A stretch of 53,986 nt of DNA from contig JACDZG010000042.1 in NCBI GenBank assembly GCA_013426805.1, forward strand, positions 1-53,986. The letters run 5' to 3'. Position numbers and translations under genes: made by a program. The DNA is from Chromatiaceae bacterium (GTDB lineage: Bacteria; Pseudomonadota; Gammaproteobacteria; Chromatiales; Chromatiaceae). Below are positions 1-9,172 of the stretch, one piece after another. Under the pieces are notes generated by a model that was not told the origin of the DNA, ran no database searches, and worked only from the letters and a program-made list of their open reading frames with translations. Numbering within the stretch: the first letter of the stretch is position 1; the number at the start of each line of letters is the position of its first letter.

Positions 1-268
1 GGCTGAGTCGGCTATCAAACAGTATTAGCTAATACGTTGATGCGATAGCCCTGGGGCGCGTCTGGGCAACAACGCTCACCGAGGTCGCTGCTCGAATTCG
101 GTGGTACCAAATCGCCCGCTGGACGATCGGGCAGGTGCGCCGGGTGCTTCCTCCTTCCCATCAACTGCGGACCCGACCGGCAAATCTGAACGAGACTGCG
201 CTTCCGGCACTCACTGACGAACCGTTTTCCCGTGAATGGTGCCTGACGTCGATCGGTGACTTTCTTGA
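1..268. other. No gene recognised at window start
   Basis: No reading frame here resembles a known protein. The only structure seen is a perfect 12-bp palindrome, TATTAGCTAATA at 23-34, lying inside a GGCTATC/GATAGCC inverted pair (10-16 and 43-49). Confidence 0.4.
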
Positions 269-613
269 AATGGCAATGAAATACCGATTGCTGTAATTAA
301 GGGGCATCAACAGTTGCTCGCAGGACATAACGCGGTCATTGAGAGACTCAAGACCAAGAGAAATAAGTATTTTGTCCACTCCGATAGAGAATATTTCTTG
401 CAACCTCACAAGCTTGACAACGATTACCCTATCGCGACATCTGAGATTATCGATTTGCTTCGATGCTTCCAGCGTATACTTGCCAATCACTGTATGGGAC
501 TGAATGGCTCAGCCCGGGTCTCGACTGAGGCGTGGTTTCATATTTCCGCACAAAACATGCTTGACAGGCGTTGCGCTGGTCGCTCAGCTCAGACAAACGA
601 AAGAAACGATTAG
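269..613 (+). pseudogene. Remnant of an AbiU2-like HEPN-domain protein
   Basis: An open frame runs from just after a TGA at 266-268 to 613. It has no ATG start; the first usable start is a TTG at 314. The translated segment carries RNKYFVHSDRE, which fits the R-x(4-6)-H motif of HEPN ribonuclease-type domains, followed by a DLLRCFQRILANHCMGLNG-type helix. That layout resembles the C-terminal half of AbiU2-like HEPN proteins of abortive-infection and toxin-antitoxin systems. The N-terminal half is missing and no partner gene is visible, so this looks like a decayed fragment rather than a working defence gene. The family call rests on motif and spacing only. Confidence 0.35.
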
Positions 614-963
614 CGATTGCGAAATAGCGAGGCAACAACGGCGGGGCAATTTAGGAATGCTTCGACGATTATTGAAACCGTAGGGCGGACGTTCACAGGG
701 CGCCCCGTCATTGCGCTAACTGCTGAGATGGTGGAACGCCTGTGCGGTCCGCCCTTGTGTCTACGCGTGTCGGAGGCTCCATCCTAATACTCAACGGATG
801 CAGGTTTTCGGCCCCGCAATAATTTTAATAGACTGATTGTAAGCATATTTTAGCGCCTCAAAAACCTAAATCGGCTAAGGAACCTAAAGCGGCTATGGGT
901 TCAGGTTCAGCTACCATGCGAGCATTGGCTCGCCGTATGCTAAGGACAGAGTCGTGCTTGATG
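614..963. other. Intergenic, no gene recognised
   Basis: About 350 bp without a convincing coding frame, RNA gene or strong hairpin. It separates the HEPN remnant from the miniature element that starts at 964. Confidence 0.4.
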
Positions 964-1214
964 TCTAGCAGCCTGTCGGACTTTAGGCGATTTCCGAATA
1001 AGACGCTATCAAGAATCAAGCTCCGTAGGAGCCCGCTTGCGGGCGACGTGACCTGCCGGAATCGCGTCATTGTGCCCCACCCGTCGCCCGCAAGCGGGCT
1101 CCTACAGGTTGGATCTTTCGCGGAAATCACCTTACGTTAGATTGTGGAGCAACAAAAAGTTTTTATGTTGACTCATACCCTAATCCTAGGGGCTAATTCC
1201 GACAGGCTGCTAGA
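964..1214. mobile_element. MITE-like element with 17-bp perfect terminal inverted repeats
   Basis: TCTAGCAGCCTGTCGGA at 964-980 is exactly the reverse complement of 1198-1214, which bounds a 251-bp unit without its own coding sequence. The ends read CTAG-CAGCC. If TA is the duplicated target, this would fit an IS630/Tc1-type non-autonomous element (inference). A second inverted-repeat unit (986-1131) is nested inside. The right end contains the TAG stop codon of the neighbouring minus-strand gene. A near copy of the same end lies at 27681-27700, directly at the bipA stop. Confidence 0.6.
986..1131. repeat. Nested palindromic repeat (GGCGATTTCCG ends) with a 23-bp perfect stem
   Basis: GGCGATTTCCG (986-996) faces CGGAAATCACC (1121-1131). 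Between them GTAGGAGCCCGCTTGCGGG and onward (1025-1047) pairs perfectly with 1083-1105, giving a 23-bp stem. The end sequence is the same as in the elements at 8990-9121 and 41552-41682, but the central stem differs. Confidence 0.6.
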
Positions 1215-3174
1215 AGAGTAGATCGTCATCGAAACCTGTTCCCTGCTGGGTGAGGTCGTTGCCGGTGTCGTCCTCAGCGTCCGGGCTCGGCACCGGCGGG
1301 ACTGGTGCTTGGTCCATCAGATCGATGATGTCCTGCCGTTGCAAGCGTTCCCACAGCGGCCGCAGGTGCCGCGCTGCCGGCGGCTGCCAGCGGTCGGTAA
1401 AGCGCTCGATGAGATCCAGTCCCCAGGGGAGCGCGGCGTTGTCGGAGAGTACATCCCAGTCCCACCGGTCGGCAAAGCGCTGGATCAGTTCCGCCGTCCA
1501 GGGCAGGGCCGGATTGGCGGAGAGGATCGGCCAATCCCAGCGGTCGGCCAGGAGCGCGATGAGCGCCGGGCTCCAGCGCAGGGCGCGATTGGCAGAGAGC
1601 GCCTGCCAGTCCCACTGCCGGGGATAGCGTCTGAGCAACTCAAAGCTCAGCGCGGCCTGACCGGACAGACCCTGCACCAGGATGTCCGGTCGTGCCCGCA
1701 GGCAGTCTTGAAAGCGGGTGCGCTCGGTGTCGTCGGGGTCGGCGGCGCGCTGCTGCATCCGGGTCAGAGTCTCTTCGATCCGCAGGTTGGCGTCTTCGAA
1801 AGTTAGGCGGCGCTCGTCGAAATAGGCGTCCCAGTCGGTGAGGCGGTGCAGGGTGCGGTAGGTCTCGGTGTCGCGCAGGGCCTGTAGCTCAGCGGCGACC
1901 CGGTCGAGGTCGTGGCGCAGGACGATGATGGCGTGTTGCAGCGATTCGGTATCGGTCAGGGGGATGCCGTGCGCGGCGCCGAACTGGCCGGTGCGCACGG
2001 CGGCATGGATGGCGCGCACGGCGGCGAGGTCGTTGTTGCGGTAGGCGGCTTGCAGCCGGATAAACAGGTCCTTGGCCCGGTCCTGGTCGGCCGCATCCAC
2101 CTTGTCCGGGTGGCAGCGCTGGCTGGTTTGGCGATACAGGCGCTTGAGTTCGCCCAGATCCGCGGGGGCGAGCGACGGGGGCGGCGGGGTCCGGCGGGCA
2201 CGGGTATTGGCCTCGCGGTAGTCCTGGTACTCGGCCTCGGCGCGCTCGGCCTCGGACTGCAAGGCCGGATCGGCCTCGGCCTGGCGGCGGCGCAGCGCGG
2301 CCTGGAGCGCGAGGTGACGGATGGTCAGGTCGCCGAGTTCGTGGTTGGCGCGTAGTGAAAAGGCATGGATCTGACGCTCGATGTCGGCCTGTTCCTCGCG
2401 CAGGGCGGTGATCTGATAGTCCAGTGCGCGCACCGTGAGGCGCAGCAGGGCAGTGCGTTCGTGCCTGGCGAGGGTTCGCTCGCGGCTGCCCTGGAGATAG
2501 TCGTCGATCCAGGCCGCCGCGATGCCGTCGGCGGGTGCTCGCAGGGCGGCGAACAAAGGATCGAGGCCCATGGCGCGGCTGTCAGGGCGGAGTTTCTCGA
2601 CTTGGGCGGTCACGGCGTCCCAGTCTTCCAGCATCAGCAGATGACGGATGACTTCAAGGCGTCGGCGGGTCTCGGCGCTGCCGCTGGCGCGGGGGCCAAG
2701 GCCGTGGTCCTGGAGCAGGCCGGTGAAGGCGTCGAGGTAGTCGGCGGCGATGTTGCCGTCGTCATCCGCGCCGGTGCCGTCGGCGGGGCTATTGGTGATG
2801 ACCAGGATCAGGCCGTCGTCGCTGCCCGCGGGCGGGCGGGTCCAGTCGTGTGAGCCGGTAATCACGCTGGTGCGGTCGATGACGCAGAAGTTGTGCTCGA
2901 TGGTTGGTTGGCCGTCGCGGCTCGCTGGAAGCAGAAAAACCTCGCCGCCGATGTTGCGCAGGCGCTCGAAATTGAGCCGGGCGGAGCCGAGGTCGCGCGC
3001 ATCGTCGGGGATTGCCACGCGCACGGTCAGGCCAAGGCCGGCCTTTTTGCACAGGATGTCGAAGAGGTCGCGGTCGGTGAACCGGGCGACGGCGACGACA
3101 ATCTGTTCCGTGGCGGCGGTGAGGCGCTTGGCGATCTCTTGGGGGATCTGGTCGAAGAGGGCGGTCGTTTCCAT
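1210..3174 (-). CDS. PLD-like / J-domain fusion protein with C-terminal WDW-type tandem repeats
   Basis: A 654-aa protein in three parts. The N-terminal third looks like a phospholipase D-type domain: its motif HNFCVIDRTSVITGSHDWT matches the HxKxxxxD...GS block of PLD nucleases, but the catalytic Lys is absent, so activity is doubtful. A long helical, charged middle follows. It contains a J-domain core with an intact HPD near residue 355 (QRCHPDK), which in DnaJ proteins stimulates an Hsp70. The last ~120 residues hold about four degenerate copies of a ~24-residue repeat with the pattern RWDW..LS.N.ALPW...LI..F. I chose the ATG at 3174; an upstream TTG at 3204 would add ten residues. The TAG stop lies inside the end of a miniature element. 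The combination suggests a chaperone-linked damage or stress protein, but the function is unknown. Confidence 0.8.
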   Translation of the reverse strand: METTALFDQIPQEIAKRLTAATEQIVVAVARFTDRDLFDILCKKAGLGLTVRVAIPDDARDLGSARLNFERLRNIGGEVFLLPASRDGQPTIEHNFCVIDRTSVITGSHDWTRPPAGSDDGLILVITNSPADGTGADDDGNIAADYLDAFTGLLQDHGLGPRASGSAETRRRLEVIRHLLMLEDWDAVTAQVEKLRPDSRAMGLDPLFAALRAPADGIAAAWIDDYLQGSRERTLARHERTALLRLTVRALDYQITALREEQADIERQIHAFSLRANHELGDLTIRHLALQAALRRRQAEADPALQSEAERAEAEYQDYREANTRARRTPPPPSLAPADLGELKRLYRQTSQRCHPDKVDAADQDRAKDLFIRLQAAYRNNDLAAVRAIHAAVRTGQFGAAHGIPLTDTESLQHAIIVLRHDLDRVAAELQALRDTETYRTLHRLTDWDAYFDERRLTFEDANLRIEETLTRMQQRAADPDDTERTRFQDCLRARPDILVQGLSGQAALSFELLRRYPRQWDWQALSANRALRWSPALIALLADRWDWPILSANPALPWTAELIQRFADRWDWDVLSDNAALPWGLDLIERFTDRWQPPAARHLRPLWERLQRQDIIDLMDQAPVPPVPSPDAEDDTGNDLTQQGTGFDDDLLF

Positions 3175-3345
3175 GTGTTGATTCTGATGCGTGTTCTTCG
3201 TCAAGTCACGCCGAAGCGACCCCAGCGAGGCGAGGCCTTGTCCGAGTGAAAATCTTCGGCGCTTGCGGTAGAGTGATGCGCTTGCCGGATCTCAATCGCG
3301 GCCGGCGCAGTCCCAGCTTGGCCGGTGAAACACTTCGAGGTAACC

Positions 3346-4038
3346 ATGGCGCCTGATCTGATCGCACCCTCCATCCTCTCCGCGAACTTCGCGAAGCTCG
3401 GGGAAGATGTCGACAATGTGCTCGCCGCCGGGGCGGACATCGTCCACTTCGACGTCATGGACAACCACTATGTGCCCAATCTGACCATCGGTCCGCTGAT
3501 TTGCGAGGCCCTGCGTAAGCATGGGGTCACGGCGCCCATCGATGTGCATCTGATGGTCAAACCGGTGGACCGCATCATCCCGGACTTTGCGGCGGCCGGC
3601 GCGACCTACATCACGTTCCACCCGGAAGCCAGCGAGCACATCGATCGCACCCTGCAACTCATCCACGCCGAGGGTTGCCAGGCCGGTCTGGTGTTCAATC
3701 CCGCCACGCCCTTGTCCTATCTGGACTATGTGATGGACAAGGTCGACATGATCCTGCTCATGTCGGTCAATCCGGGCTTCGGCGGCCAGAGTTTCATCCC
3801 CGCGGCGCTCGACAAGCTGCGGCAGGTGCGGCGACTGATCGACGCGTCCGGATTGGCGATCCGTCTGGAGGTCGATGGCGGGGTGAAGGCCGACAACATT
3901 GCCGAGATCAAGGCCGCCGGTGCCGACACCTTCGTCTCCGGCTCCGGTATCTTCGGCAAGCCGCGCGACGGCGACCCCCACCGTTACGACACCATCATCC
4001 GCCAGATGCGCGAAGCGCTGGCGGCCGTGAGCGGCTGA
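3346..4038 (+). CDS. rpe: Ribulose-phosphate 3-epimerase
   Basis: A 230-aa cytosolic TIM-barrel enzyme that interconverts ribulose 5-phosphate and xylulose 5-phosphate in the pentose phosphate and Calvin cycles. Family motifs are all present: [14 protein letters not shown] at the N-terminus, [29 protein letters not shown] and VDGGV. They supply the metal-binding His/Asp residues and the phosphate loop. The ATG at 3346 follows a GAGG ribosome-binding site at normal spacing; a GTG 21 bp upstream is less likely. It heads a close-spaced set with gph and trpE, a common gammaproteobacterial order. Confidence 0.97.
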   Translation: MAPDLIAPSILSANFAKLGEDVDNVLAAGADIVHFDVMDNHYVPNLTIGPLICEALRKHGVTAPIDVHLMVKPVDRIIPDFAAAGATYITFHPEASEHIDRTLQLIHAEGCQAGLVFNPATPLSYLDYVMDKVDMILLMSVNPGFGGQSFIPAALDKLRQVRRLIDASGLAIRLEVDGGVKADNIAEIKAAGADTFVSGSGIFGKPRDGDPHRYDTIIRQMREALAAVSG

Positions 4039-4071
4039 CGCCGCGGTTGATTCGCCAGGAGTTCCGACCGG

Positions 4072-4746
4072 ATGCTGCGCCCCAAGATGATTTTGATCGA
4101 TCTGGACGGAACACTGGTCGACAGTGTTCCGGATCTGGCTTATTGCGTAGATGAAATGATGGTCCGGCTGGGGCGCCCGCCCCGCGGCGCGGCGGCGGTG
4201 CGCAACTGGGTCGGCAACGGGGTGGAGCGTCTGGTGCGGCGGGCCCTGATCGGGGAACTGGACGGTGAGCCGCCGGACGCCGATTACGCTCTTGCCTATC
4301 CGCTCTTCCTTGAGCTGTACAGCGAGAACACCTCCGGGCGTTCGATGCTGTACCCCGGGGTGCGTGAAGGGCTCGACTATCTGCGCGGCGCCGGCTATCC
4401 CCTCGGCTGCGTGACCAACAAGGCCGCGCAATTCACCCTGCCCCTGCTCAAAGACCTCGGAGTCCTGGACGATTTCGGCATCGTCGTGAGCGGTGATACC
4501 CTGCCGGAAAAGAAGCCGCATCCGCTGCCCTTGCTCCATACCGCCCGGCACTTCGGGGTCGATCCCGCGGAGTCGCTGATGATCGGCGACTCGGTGAGTG
4601 ACGTGAAGGCGGCGCGTGCGGCCGGTTTCAGCATCATCTGCACGAGCTATGGCTACAACCATGGTCAGGATATCCGTGAGGCCCACCCGGACGGTGTCAT
4701 CGACTCGCTGGCTGAACTCAAAGGGCTCGTGGCCGGGGCGGCTTAG
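4072..4746 (+). CDS. gph: Phosphoglycolate phosphatase (HAD family)
   Basis: A 224-aa haloacid-dehalogenase-type phosphatase that removes phosphate from 2-phosphoglycolate, which arises from Rubisco oxygenation or DNA repair. Motif I is DLDGT at residues 10-14, with Asp10 as the nucleophile. Motif II is VTNKA, motif III the Lys in PEKKPHP, and motif IV GDSVSDV. The cap between motifs I and II is the helical type expected for Gph. It starts 33 bp after rpe and ends 9 bp before trpE, so the three are very likely co-transcribed. Confidence 0.95.
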   Translation: MLRPKMILIDLDGTLVDSVPDLAYCVDEMMVRLGRPPRGAAAVRNWVGNGVERLVRRALIGELDGEPPDADYALAYPLFLELYSENTSGRSMLYPGVREGLDYLRGAGYPLGCVTNKAAQFTLPLLKDLGVLDDFGIVVSGDTLPEKKPHPLPLLHTARHFGVDPAESLMIGDSVSDVKAARAAGFSIICTSYGYNHGQDIREAHPDGVIDSLAELKGLVAGAA

Positions 4747-4755
4747 GAGACCCCA

Positions 4756-6246
4756 ATGACCCCCGACGTATTCGCTGCCCTGGCCGACCAGGGTCACAAC
4801 CGTATTCCGCTCGTCTGTGAGGTCCTGGCGGATCTTGACACCCCGTTGAGCGTCTATCTCAAGCTGGCCGAAGGTCCGTACTCCTATCTCTTCGAGTCCG
4901 TGCAGGGCGGCGAGAAGTGGGGCCGCTATTCGATCATCGGGTTGCCCTGCCGCACCGTGCTCAAGGTGACTGGGACCCGGATCCGGGTCGAGCGCGACGG
5001 TGAGCTCATCGAGTCGGTCGAGACGGTCGACCCGCTGGCCTGGATCAGCGCCTTCCAGGCGCGCTTCCGGGTGGCGACCCATCAAGGCCTGCCGCGCTTC
5101 ACCGGCGGTCTGGTCGGCTATTTCGGCTATGACACCATCCGCTATATCGAGCCGAAACTCGCCCGTTGCCCCAATCCGGACCAACTCGGTACCCCGGATT
5201 GTCTGCTCATGGTCTCGGACGAGGTGGTGGTGTTCGATAACCTCAGCGGGCGGATGTACATCATCCTGCACCTGGACCCGGTTGCCGGCGACACCCTGGA
5301 GTCCGGCCGCGAGCGGATGCGTGAGCTGATCGGGCGGATGCAGCGGGGTGCCCCGCGCCGGCCCGCGGCGGACGAGCGCCGGGTCCATGAGGGCGACTTC
5401 GTTTCCGGTTTCACTCAGGACGGCTTCAAGTCAGCGGTCGACCGCATCAAGGCTTACATCCTGGAAGGGGACTGCATGCAGGTGGTGTTGTCCCAGCGGC
5501 TCGCGATTCCCTTCCAGGCCCGCCCGTTGGATCTGTACCGCGCCTTACGCGGACTCAATCCATCGCCTTACATGTATTTTCTCGATCTCGACGGGTTCCA
5601 GATCGTGGGCTCGTCCCCGGAGATCCTGGCCCGGCTGGAGGATGGCGTGGTCACGGTCAGGCCCATTGCCGGTACCCGTCGCCGCGGCGACACCGAGGCC
5701 GAGGACAAGGCGCTGGAAGTCGAACTGCTCGCCGACCCCAAGGAACTGGCCGAGCACCTGATGCTGATCGACCTGGGCCGCAACGACACCGGCCGGGTGG
5801 CCGCGGTGGGTACCGTGCGCGTGACCGACCGCATGATCGTCGAGCGCTACTCGCACGTCATGCACATCGTCTCCAATGTGGTCGGCACACTGGCTGATGG
5901 GCTGACCGCCATGGACGTGTTGCGCGCCACCTTCCCCGCCGGTACCGTCTCCGGTGCCCCCAAAATCCGCGCCATGGAGATCATCGACGAATTGGAACCG
6001 GTCAAGCGCGGTATCTACTCCGGCGCCGTGGGCTATCTGGGCTGGAACGGCAACATGGACACCGCCATCGCCATCCGCACCGCCGTCATCAAGGACGGCA
6101 TCCTGCACATCCAGGCCGGCGCCGGCATCGTTGCCGACTCGGTGCCGGAACTCGAATGGCAAGAGACCATGAACAAGGGCCGCGCCATCTTCCGCGCGGT
6201 GTCCCTGGCGGAGGCGGGGATCGACCGCAACAGTGTCGATCGCTGA
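4756..6246 (+). CDS. trpE: Anthranilate synthase component I
   Basis: A 496-aa chorismate-binding enzyme that, with the TrpG glutaminase, converts chorismate and ammonia to anthranilate, the first step to tryptophan. The chorismate-binding half is complete: [50 protein letters not shown] and AGAGIVADS. The N-terminal half carries the regulatory segment. An AGGAG ribosome-binding site sits just before the ATG and overlaps the gph stop region. trpG, trpD and trpC are not in the window, so the rest of the pathway is elsewhere. Confidence 0.96.
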   Translation: MTPDVFAALADQGHNRIPLVCEVLADLDTPLSVYLKLAEGPYSYLFESVQGGEKWGRYSIIGLPCRTVLKVTGTRIRVERDGELIESVETVDPLAWISAFQARFRVATHQGLPRFTGGLVGYFGYDTIRYIEPKLARCPNPDQLGTPDCLLMVSDEVVVFDNLSGRMYIILHLDPVAGDTLESGRERMRELIGRMQRGAPRRPAADERRVHEGDFVSGFTQDGFKSAVDRIKAYILEGDCMQVVLSQRLAIPFQARPLDLYRALRGLNPSPYMYFLDLDGFQIVGSSPEILARLEDGVVTVRPIAGTRRRGDTEAEDKALEVELLADPKELAEHLMLIDLGRNDTGRVAAVGTVRVTDRMIVERYSHVMHIVSNVVGTLADGLTAMDVLRATFPAGTVSGAPKIRAMEIIDELEPVKRGIYSGAVGYLGWNGNMDTAIAIRTAVIKDGILHIQAGAGIVADSVPELEWQETMNKGRAIFRAVSLAEAGIDRNSVDR

Positions 6247-6643
6247 CAATTCTCGGTAGGCCGGCCCGCGGCAAGCGGAACTGGTTCTCGGTTTTTGAAT
6301 TTGGGCGGGTTGGCAGGCAGCGAGTTGCCGCCGTTGTGCTATACAGGTAGTCGATAGGGATCATGGATACCTTGTCATGTGCAATACGGTATGGAGCGCG
6401 GGCTGCCGATGTCCGGTAGTGCCAGTCTCAAATCCAACGCTGGCCCGGCGCCACGGCGTGCGTTCGCTTGTTCCCCGCTCTGTCATGCACCAGACGCTTC
6501 ATTGCCGAAGACTGCTTCGGCGCGACCCGCTGCCCCAGTCTGACGCCCCCAGCCTGACCAGGTCATGATGTGTCGGCCAATGGTGGCGGATGCGGAAACT
6601 GTGTGCCGCAAAAACTCACACAGATCGGTAAGGGAGAATTGTC
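6247..6643. other. Intergenic between trpE and the secreted protease
   Basis: About 400 bp with no convincing gene. It holds a perfect 7-bp hairpin, GCCGAAG-ACTG-CTTCGGC, at 6504-6521 that lacks a T-tract. The promoter of the downstream protease should lie here, but no clear -35/-10 pair could be fixed. Confidence 0.4.
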
Positions 6644-8878
6644 GTGCGTAACGTCGGCGAGTGTGTCTACAAGCCCAGAACGAGAGATTCGGTGGCTACC
6701 TTGGTTTCGTTCTTGTTATTGCTTCTGGCCGGAGTGGCAGCCGTGGCGCAAGGAGCCGCACCGGCGTATTTCAGCGTCAATACGCTATCGCTTCCCAATG
6801 GCGCGGCGATTGATGAAGTGACCATCAGCGGGCCGCCGACGCCGCCGCCCGGTTTTCAACTCGAGCGTCAGGCGGCGGCTTTGCCGACACCCGACCTGGC
6901 GGCTGGTGTCAATGTCCTGACAGTGCCTGCGTTCAACTGGGTGTTCGGTTGTTCAGCTGTCTCCGGTGCCATGGTTGCCGGGTATTATGACCGATCCGGG
7001 TGGCCAAACATCTACGTTGGCCCCACCAATGGCGGTGTCATGCCATTGAATAACAGTTCATGGCCAACCTGGTCGGATGGATCCAGAACTTATCCCAACT
7101 GCCCTTTGATCGCGTCCAAGAACGGGGTCGATGGCAGAGCCTCACGGGGTTCCGTCGACGACTATTGGGTCCAGTACGGCAGCACGACCTCCGATCCCTA
7201 CCTGCGCAATGGGTGGACCCCGCACACCTGGGGTGAGGCGATCGGCGATTATATGAAGACCAGTCAATCCGCTTTCGATAATACCGACGGGTCAACGACG
7301 TTCTATAATTACACCAGCTCAGCGAGCCGCCTCACTTGCGATGCCATGGCAGCCGATAATCTGCCTGACGGCACCTTGGGCAGAAAGCTCTTCTACCAGG
7401 CCAGAGGGTATACGGTAACAGACTGTTACAACCAGAAAACAGACAATACTATTTCCGGCGGGTTCTCGTTCGCGCAGTTCAAAGCGGAGATCGATGCCGG
7501 CCGTCCGGTGCTTCTGAACTTGGCAGGCCATAGCGTGGTGGGTGTCGGTTATGACACTGCTACCAACTTGGTTTACATCCATGATACTTGGGATTACAGC
7601 GATCATACCATGACCTGGGGGGCCAGTTATTCGGGCATGGGGTTGATGTCCGTCAGTGTCGTCAATCTGAGCGCGGTCAATGCCCCGAATCCGCCCTCGG
7701 GTCTGACCGCGACGGGAGTTTCAACCTCCCAGATCAATCTTGCCTGGACCGACAACAGTACCAATGAAACCGGCTTCCGGGTGGAGCGAAAAACGGGATC
7801 GACTGGTACTTGGGCACAGATCGTCAGCCTCGGCGCCAATGTCCGAACCTACAGCAACACCGGGCTGGCGGCGGATACGACCTACTATTATCGGGTGCGC
7901 GCCTACCATGCTTCCGGAAACTCGGCTTACTCCAATGAGGCGATGGCCGCGACGACCTCGGCCACCCTGCCGCGAGCGCCTTCCGGTCTCACCATGAGCG
8001 TCATTGCGTCAACCCAGATCAATCTGGCATGGGCCGACAACAGCACCAACGAAACCGGCTTCCGGGTGGAGCGTAAAACGGGGGCGGCCGGCACTTGGTC
8101 ACAGATCGCCAGTCTCGGCGCCAATGTCCGAACCTACAGCAACACCGGGTTGGCGGCCGGCACGACCTACTATTATCGGGTGCGCGCCTACAATGCCGCC
8201 GGCAATTCCGGCTATTCCAATGAGGTGATGGCCACAACCCCGTCGCTACTGCCGGCGGCGCCATCGGGTCTGACGGCAACCGCCAATTCCGCCACTCAGA
8301 TCACTCTGGCGTGGGTCGACAACAGCATCAACGAAACCGGGTTCTTGCTTGAGCGCAAGACGGGTGTGAGCGGAAGCTGGTCACAGATCGCCAGCCTTGG
8401 CGCCAATGTTCGAACGTTCAGCAATACCGGTCTGGCAGCGCGTACGACTTACTATTATCGGGTGCGGGCGAGAAATAGTAATGGTAACTCGGCCTATTCG
8501 AACGAGGCCGGAGCGACCACCAACGCGGCCGGCTGTGCATCCGCGACGACGCCGATCAGTGTTGGCGGCAGTGCGACGGGTAGCCTGGCGACGACCGACT
8601 GCAGTTCCACCGTGCGCCCGGGGAGGTACTACGACAACTTCACCTTCACCGCGACCGCCGGCACGCGCTACACCATTACGCTCAATGCCACGGCGTTTGA
8701 TAGCTATCTGTACCTGCTGGACAGCGCGGGTCGCACGCTGGCTTATGACGATGATGGCAATGGGGGGGTTAACGCGAAGATCCTCTATACTGCGACCGCC
8801 TCGGGGACCTTGACGATTCATGCGACGTCCTATTGGAGTGGGGCCACCGGCGCTTATACCGTCACCTTGAGTCGGTGA
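6644..8878 (+). CDS. Secreted C39-like cysteine protease with three FN3 domains and a PPC-like C-terminus
   Basis: A 744-aa exported protein. A signal peptide with a hydrophobic core (SFLLLLLAGVAAVA) occupies about residues 20-37. The catalytic domain (about 80-345) has FGCSAVSGAMVAGYYD with the candidate nucleophile Cys, LNLAGHSVVGVGYD with the candidate His and YIHDTWD with the candidate Asp, as in C39-like papain-fold peptidases. Three fibronectin type III domains follow (about 346-630). The C-terminus, with DSYLYLLDSAGRTLAYDDDGNGG, resembles the bacterial pre-peptidase C-terminal domain. The GTG start follows AAGGGAG at good spacing. It is a stand-alone gene. Substrate unknown; an extracellular or surface role is likely. 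Confidence 0.85.
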   Translation: MRNVGECVYKPRTRDSVATLVSFLLLLLAGVAAVAQGAAPAYFSVNTLSLPNGAAIDEVTISGPPTPPPGFQLERQAAALPTPDLAAGVNVLTVPAFNWVFGCSAVSGAMVAGYYDRSGWPNIYVGPTNGGVMPLNNSSWPTWSDGSRTYPNCPLIASKNGVDGRASRGSVDDYWVQYGSTTSDPYLRNGWTPHTWGEAIGDYMKTSQSAFDNTDGSTTFYNYTSSASRLTCDAMAADNLPDGTLGRKLFYQARGYTVTDCYNQKTDNTISGGFSFAQFKAEIDAGRPVLLNLAGHSVVGVGYDTATNLVYIHDTWDYSDHTMTWGASYSGMGLMSVSVVNLSAVNAPNPPSGLTATGVSTSQINLAWTDNSTNETGFRVERKTGSTGTWAQIVSLGANVRTYSNTGLAADTTYYYRVRAYHASGNSAYSNEAMAATTSATLPRAPSGLTMSVIASTQINLAWADNSTNETGFRVERKTGAAGTWSQIASLGANVRTYSNTGLAAGTTYYYRVRAYNAAGNSGYSNEVMATTPSLLPAAPSGLTATANSATQITLAWVDNSINETGFLLERKTGVSGSWSQIASLGANVRTFSNTGLAARTTYYYRVRARNSNGNSAYSNEAGATTNAAGCASATTPISVGGSATGSLATTDCSSTVRPGRYYDNFTFTATAGTRYTITLNATAFDSYLYLLDSAGRTLAYDDDGNGGVNAKILYTATASGTLTIHATSYWSGATGAYTVTLSR
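7681..8530 (+). repeat. Three tandem FN3-coding repeats (~282 bp each)
   Basis: Each unit codes for a fibronectin III domain with TQINLAW.DNSTNETGFRVER and TTYYYRVRAY motifs. Units 1 (7681-7962) and 2 (7963-8244) stay very similar at the DNA level, including long identical runs across the YSNTGLAA segment. Unit 3 (8245-8530) is more diverged, so unit 1/2 duplication or gene conversion is the most recent event. Confidence 0.85.
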
Positions 8879-8892
8879 CGGACCGCGCCAGC

Positions 8893-8932
8893 GGCGAGAG
8901 CCCCGGTGGTTCGTCCTGCGGGGCTCGTCGCC
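8893..8932 (+). terminator. Strong hairpin after the protease gene, possible terminator
   Basis: GGCGAGAGCCCC (8893-8904) pairs with GGGGCTCGTCGCC (8920-8932) with one bulge, 14 bp after the protease stop. No T-run follows, so intrinsic termination is uncertain; it may instead stabilise the mRNA 3' end. Confidence 0.4.
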
Positions 8933-8989
8933 AACCGCTTGCGCCGTCCAGGCGCGTGGGGCACCCAGCGCTGATAGAAATCGCCTAAG

Positions 8990-9121
8990 GCGATTTCCGA
9001 CAATTGGGATACCGGTCAGTGTAGGTGCGACTTCAGTCGCACCTGCGTCCGAATCGGTGCGACTGAAGTCGCACCTACATCCGAGCCGATGGTGGCTGGT
9101 ATCCGGTGTTCCGGAAATCGC
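8990..9121. repeat. 132-bp palindromic miniature element, copy A
   Basis: The ends are GCGATTTCCG (8990-8999) and CGGAAATCGC (9112-9121). The centre is two 23-bp arms, 9021-9043 and 9056-9078, that are perfect reverse complements and are each themselves near-palindromic (GTGCGACTTCAGTCGCAC core). A nearly identical copy in opposite orientation lies at 41552-41682. No coding capacity. It fills most of the gap between two converging genes. Confidence 0.8.
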
Positions 9122-9172
9122 GTAAGTTCGCCCCTACCAGGTTCGGTTTGGATATCAGGTACGAAGGTAATG

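Noticed and set aside
3292-5388. A 698-codon open frame on the minus strand opposite rpe, gph and trpE
   Set aside because: It is a high-GC antisense shadow of three clearly identified genes and has no protein-like motifs.
4756-6246. Alternative call of trpE as a salicylate or isochorismate synthase
   Set aside because: Length, the N-terminal regulatory part and the motifs fit anthranilate synthase component I, and the rpe-gph-trpE order supports it.
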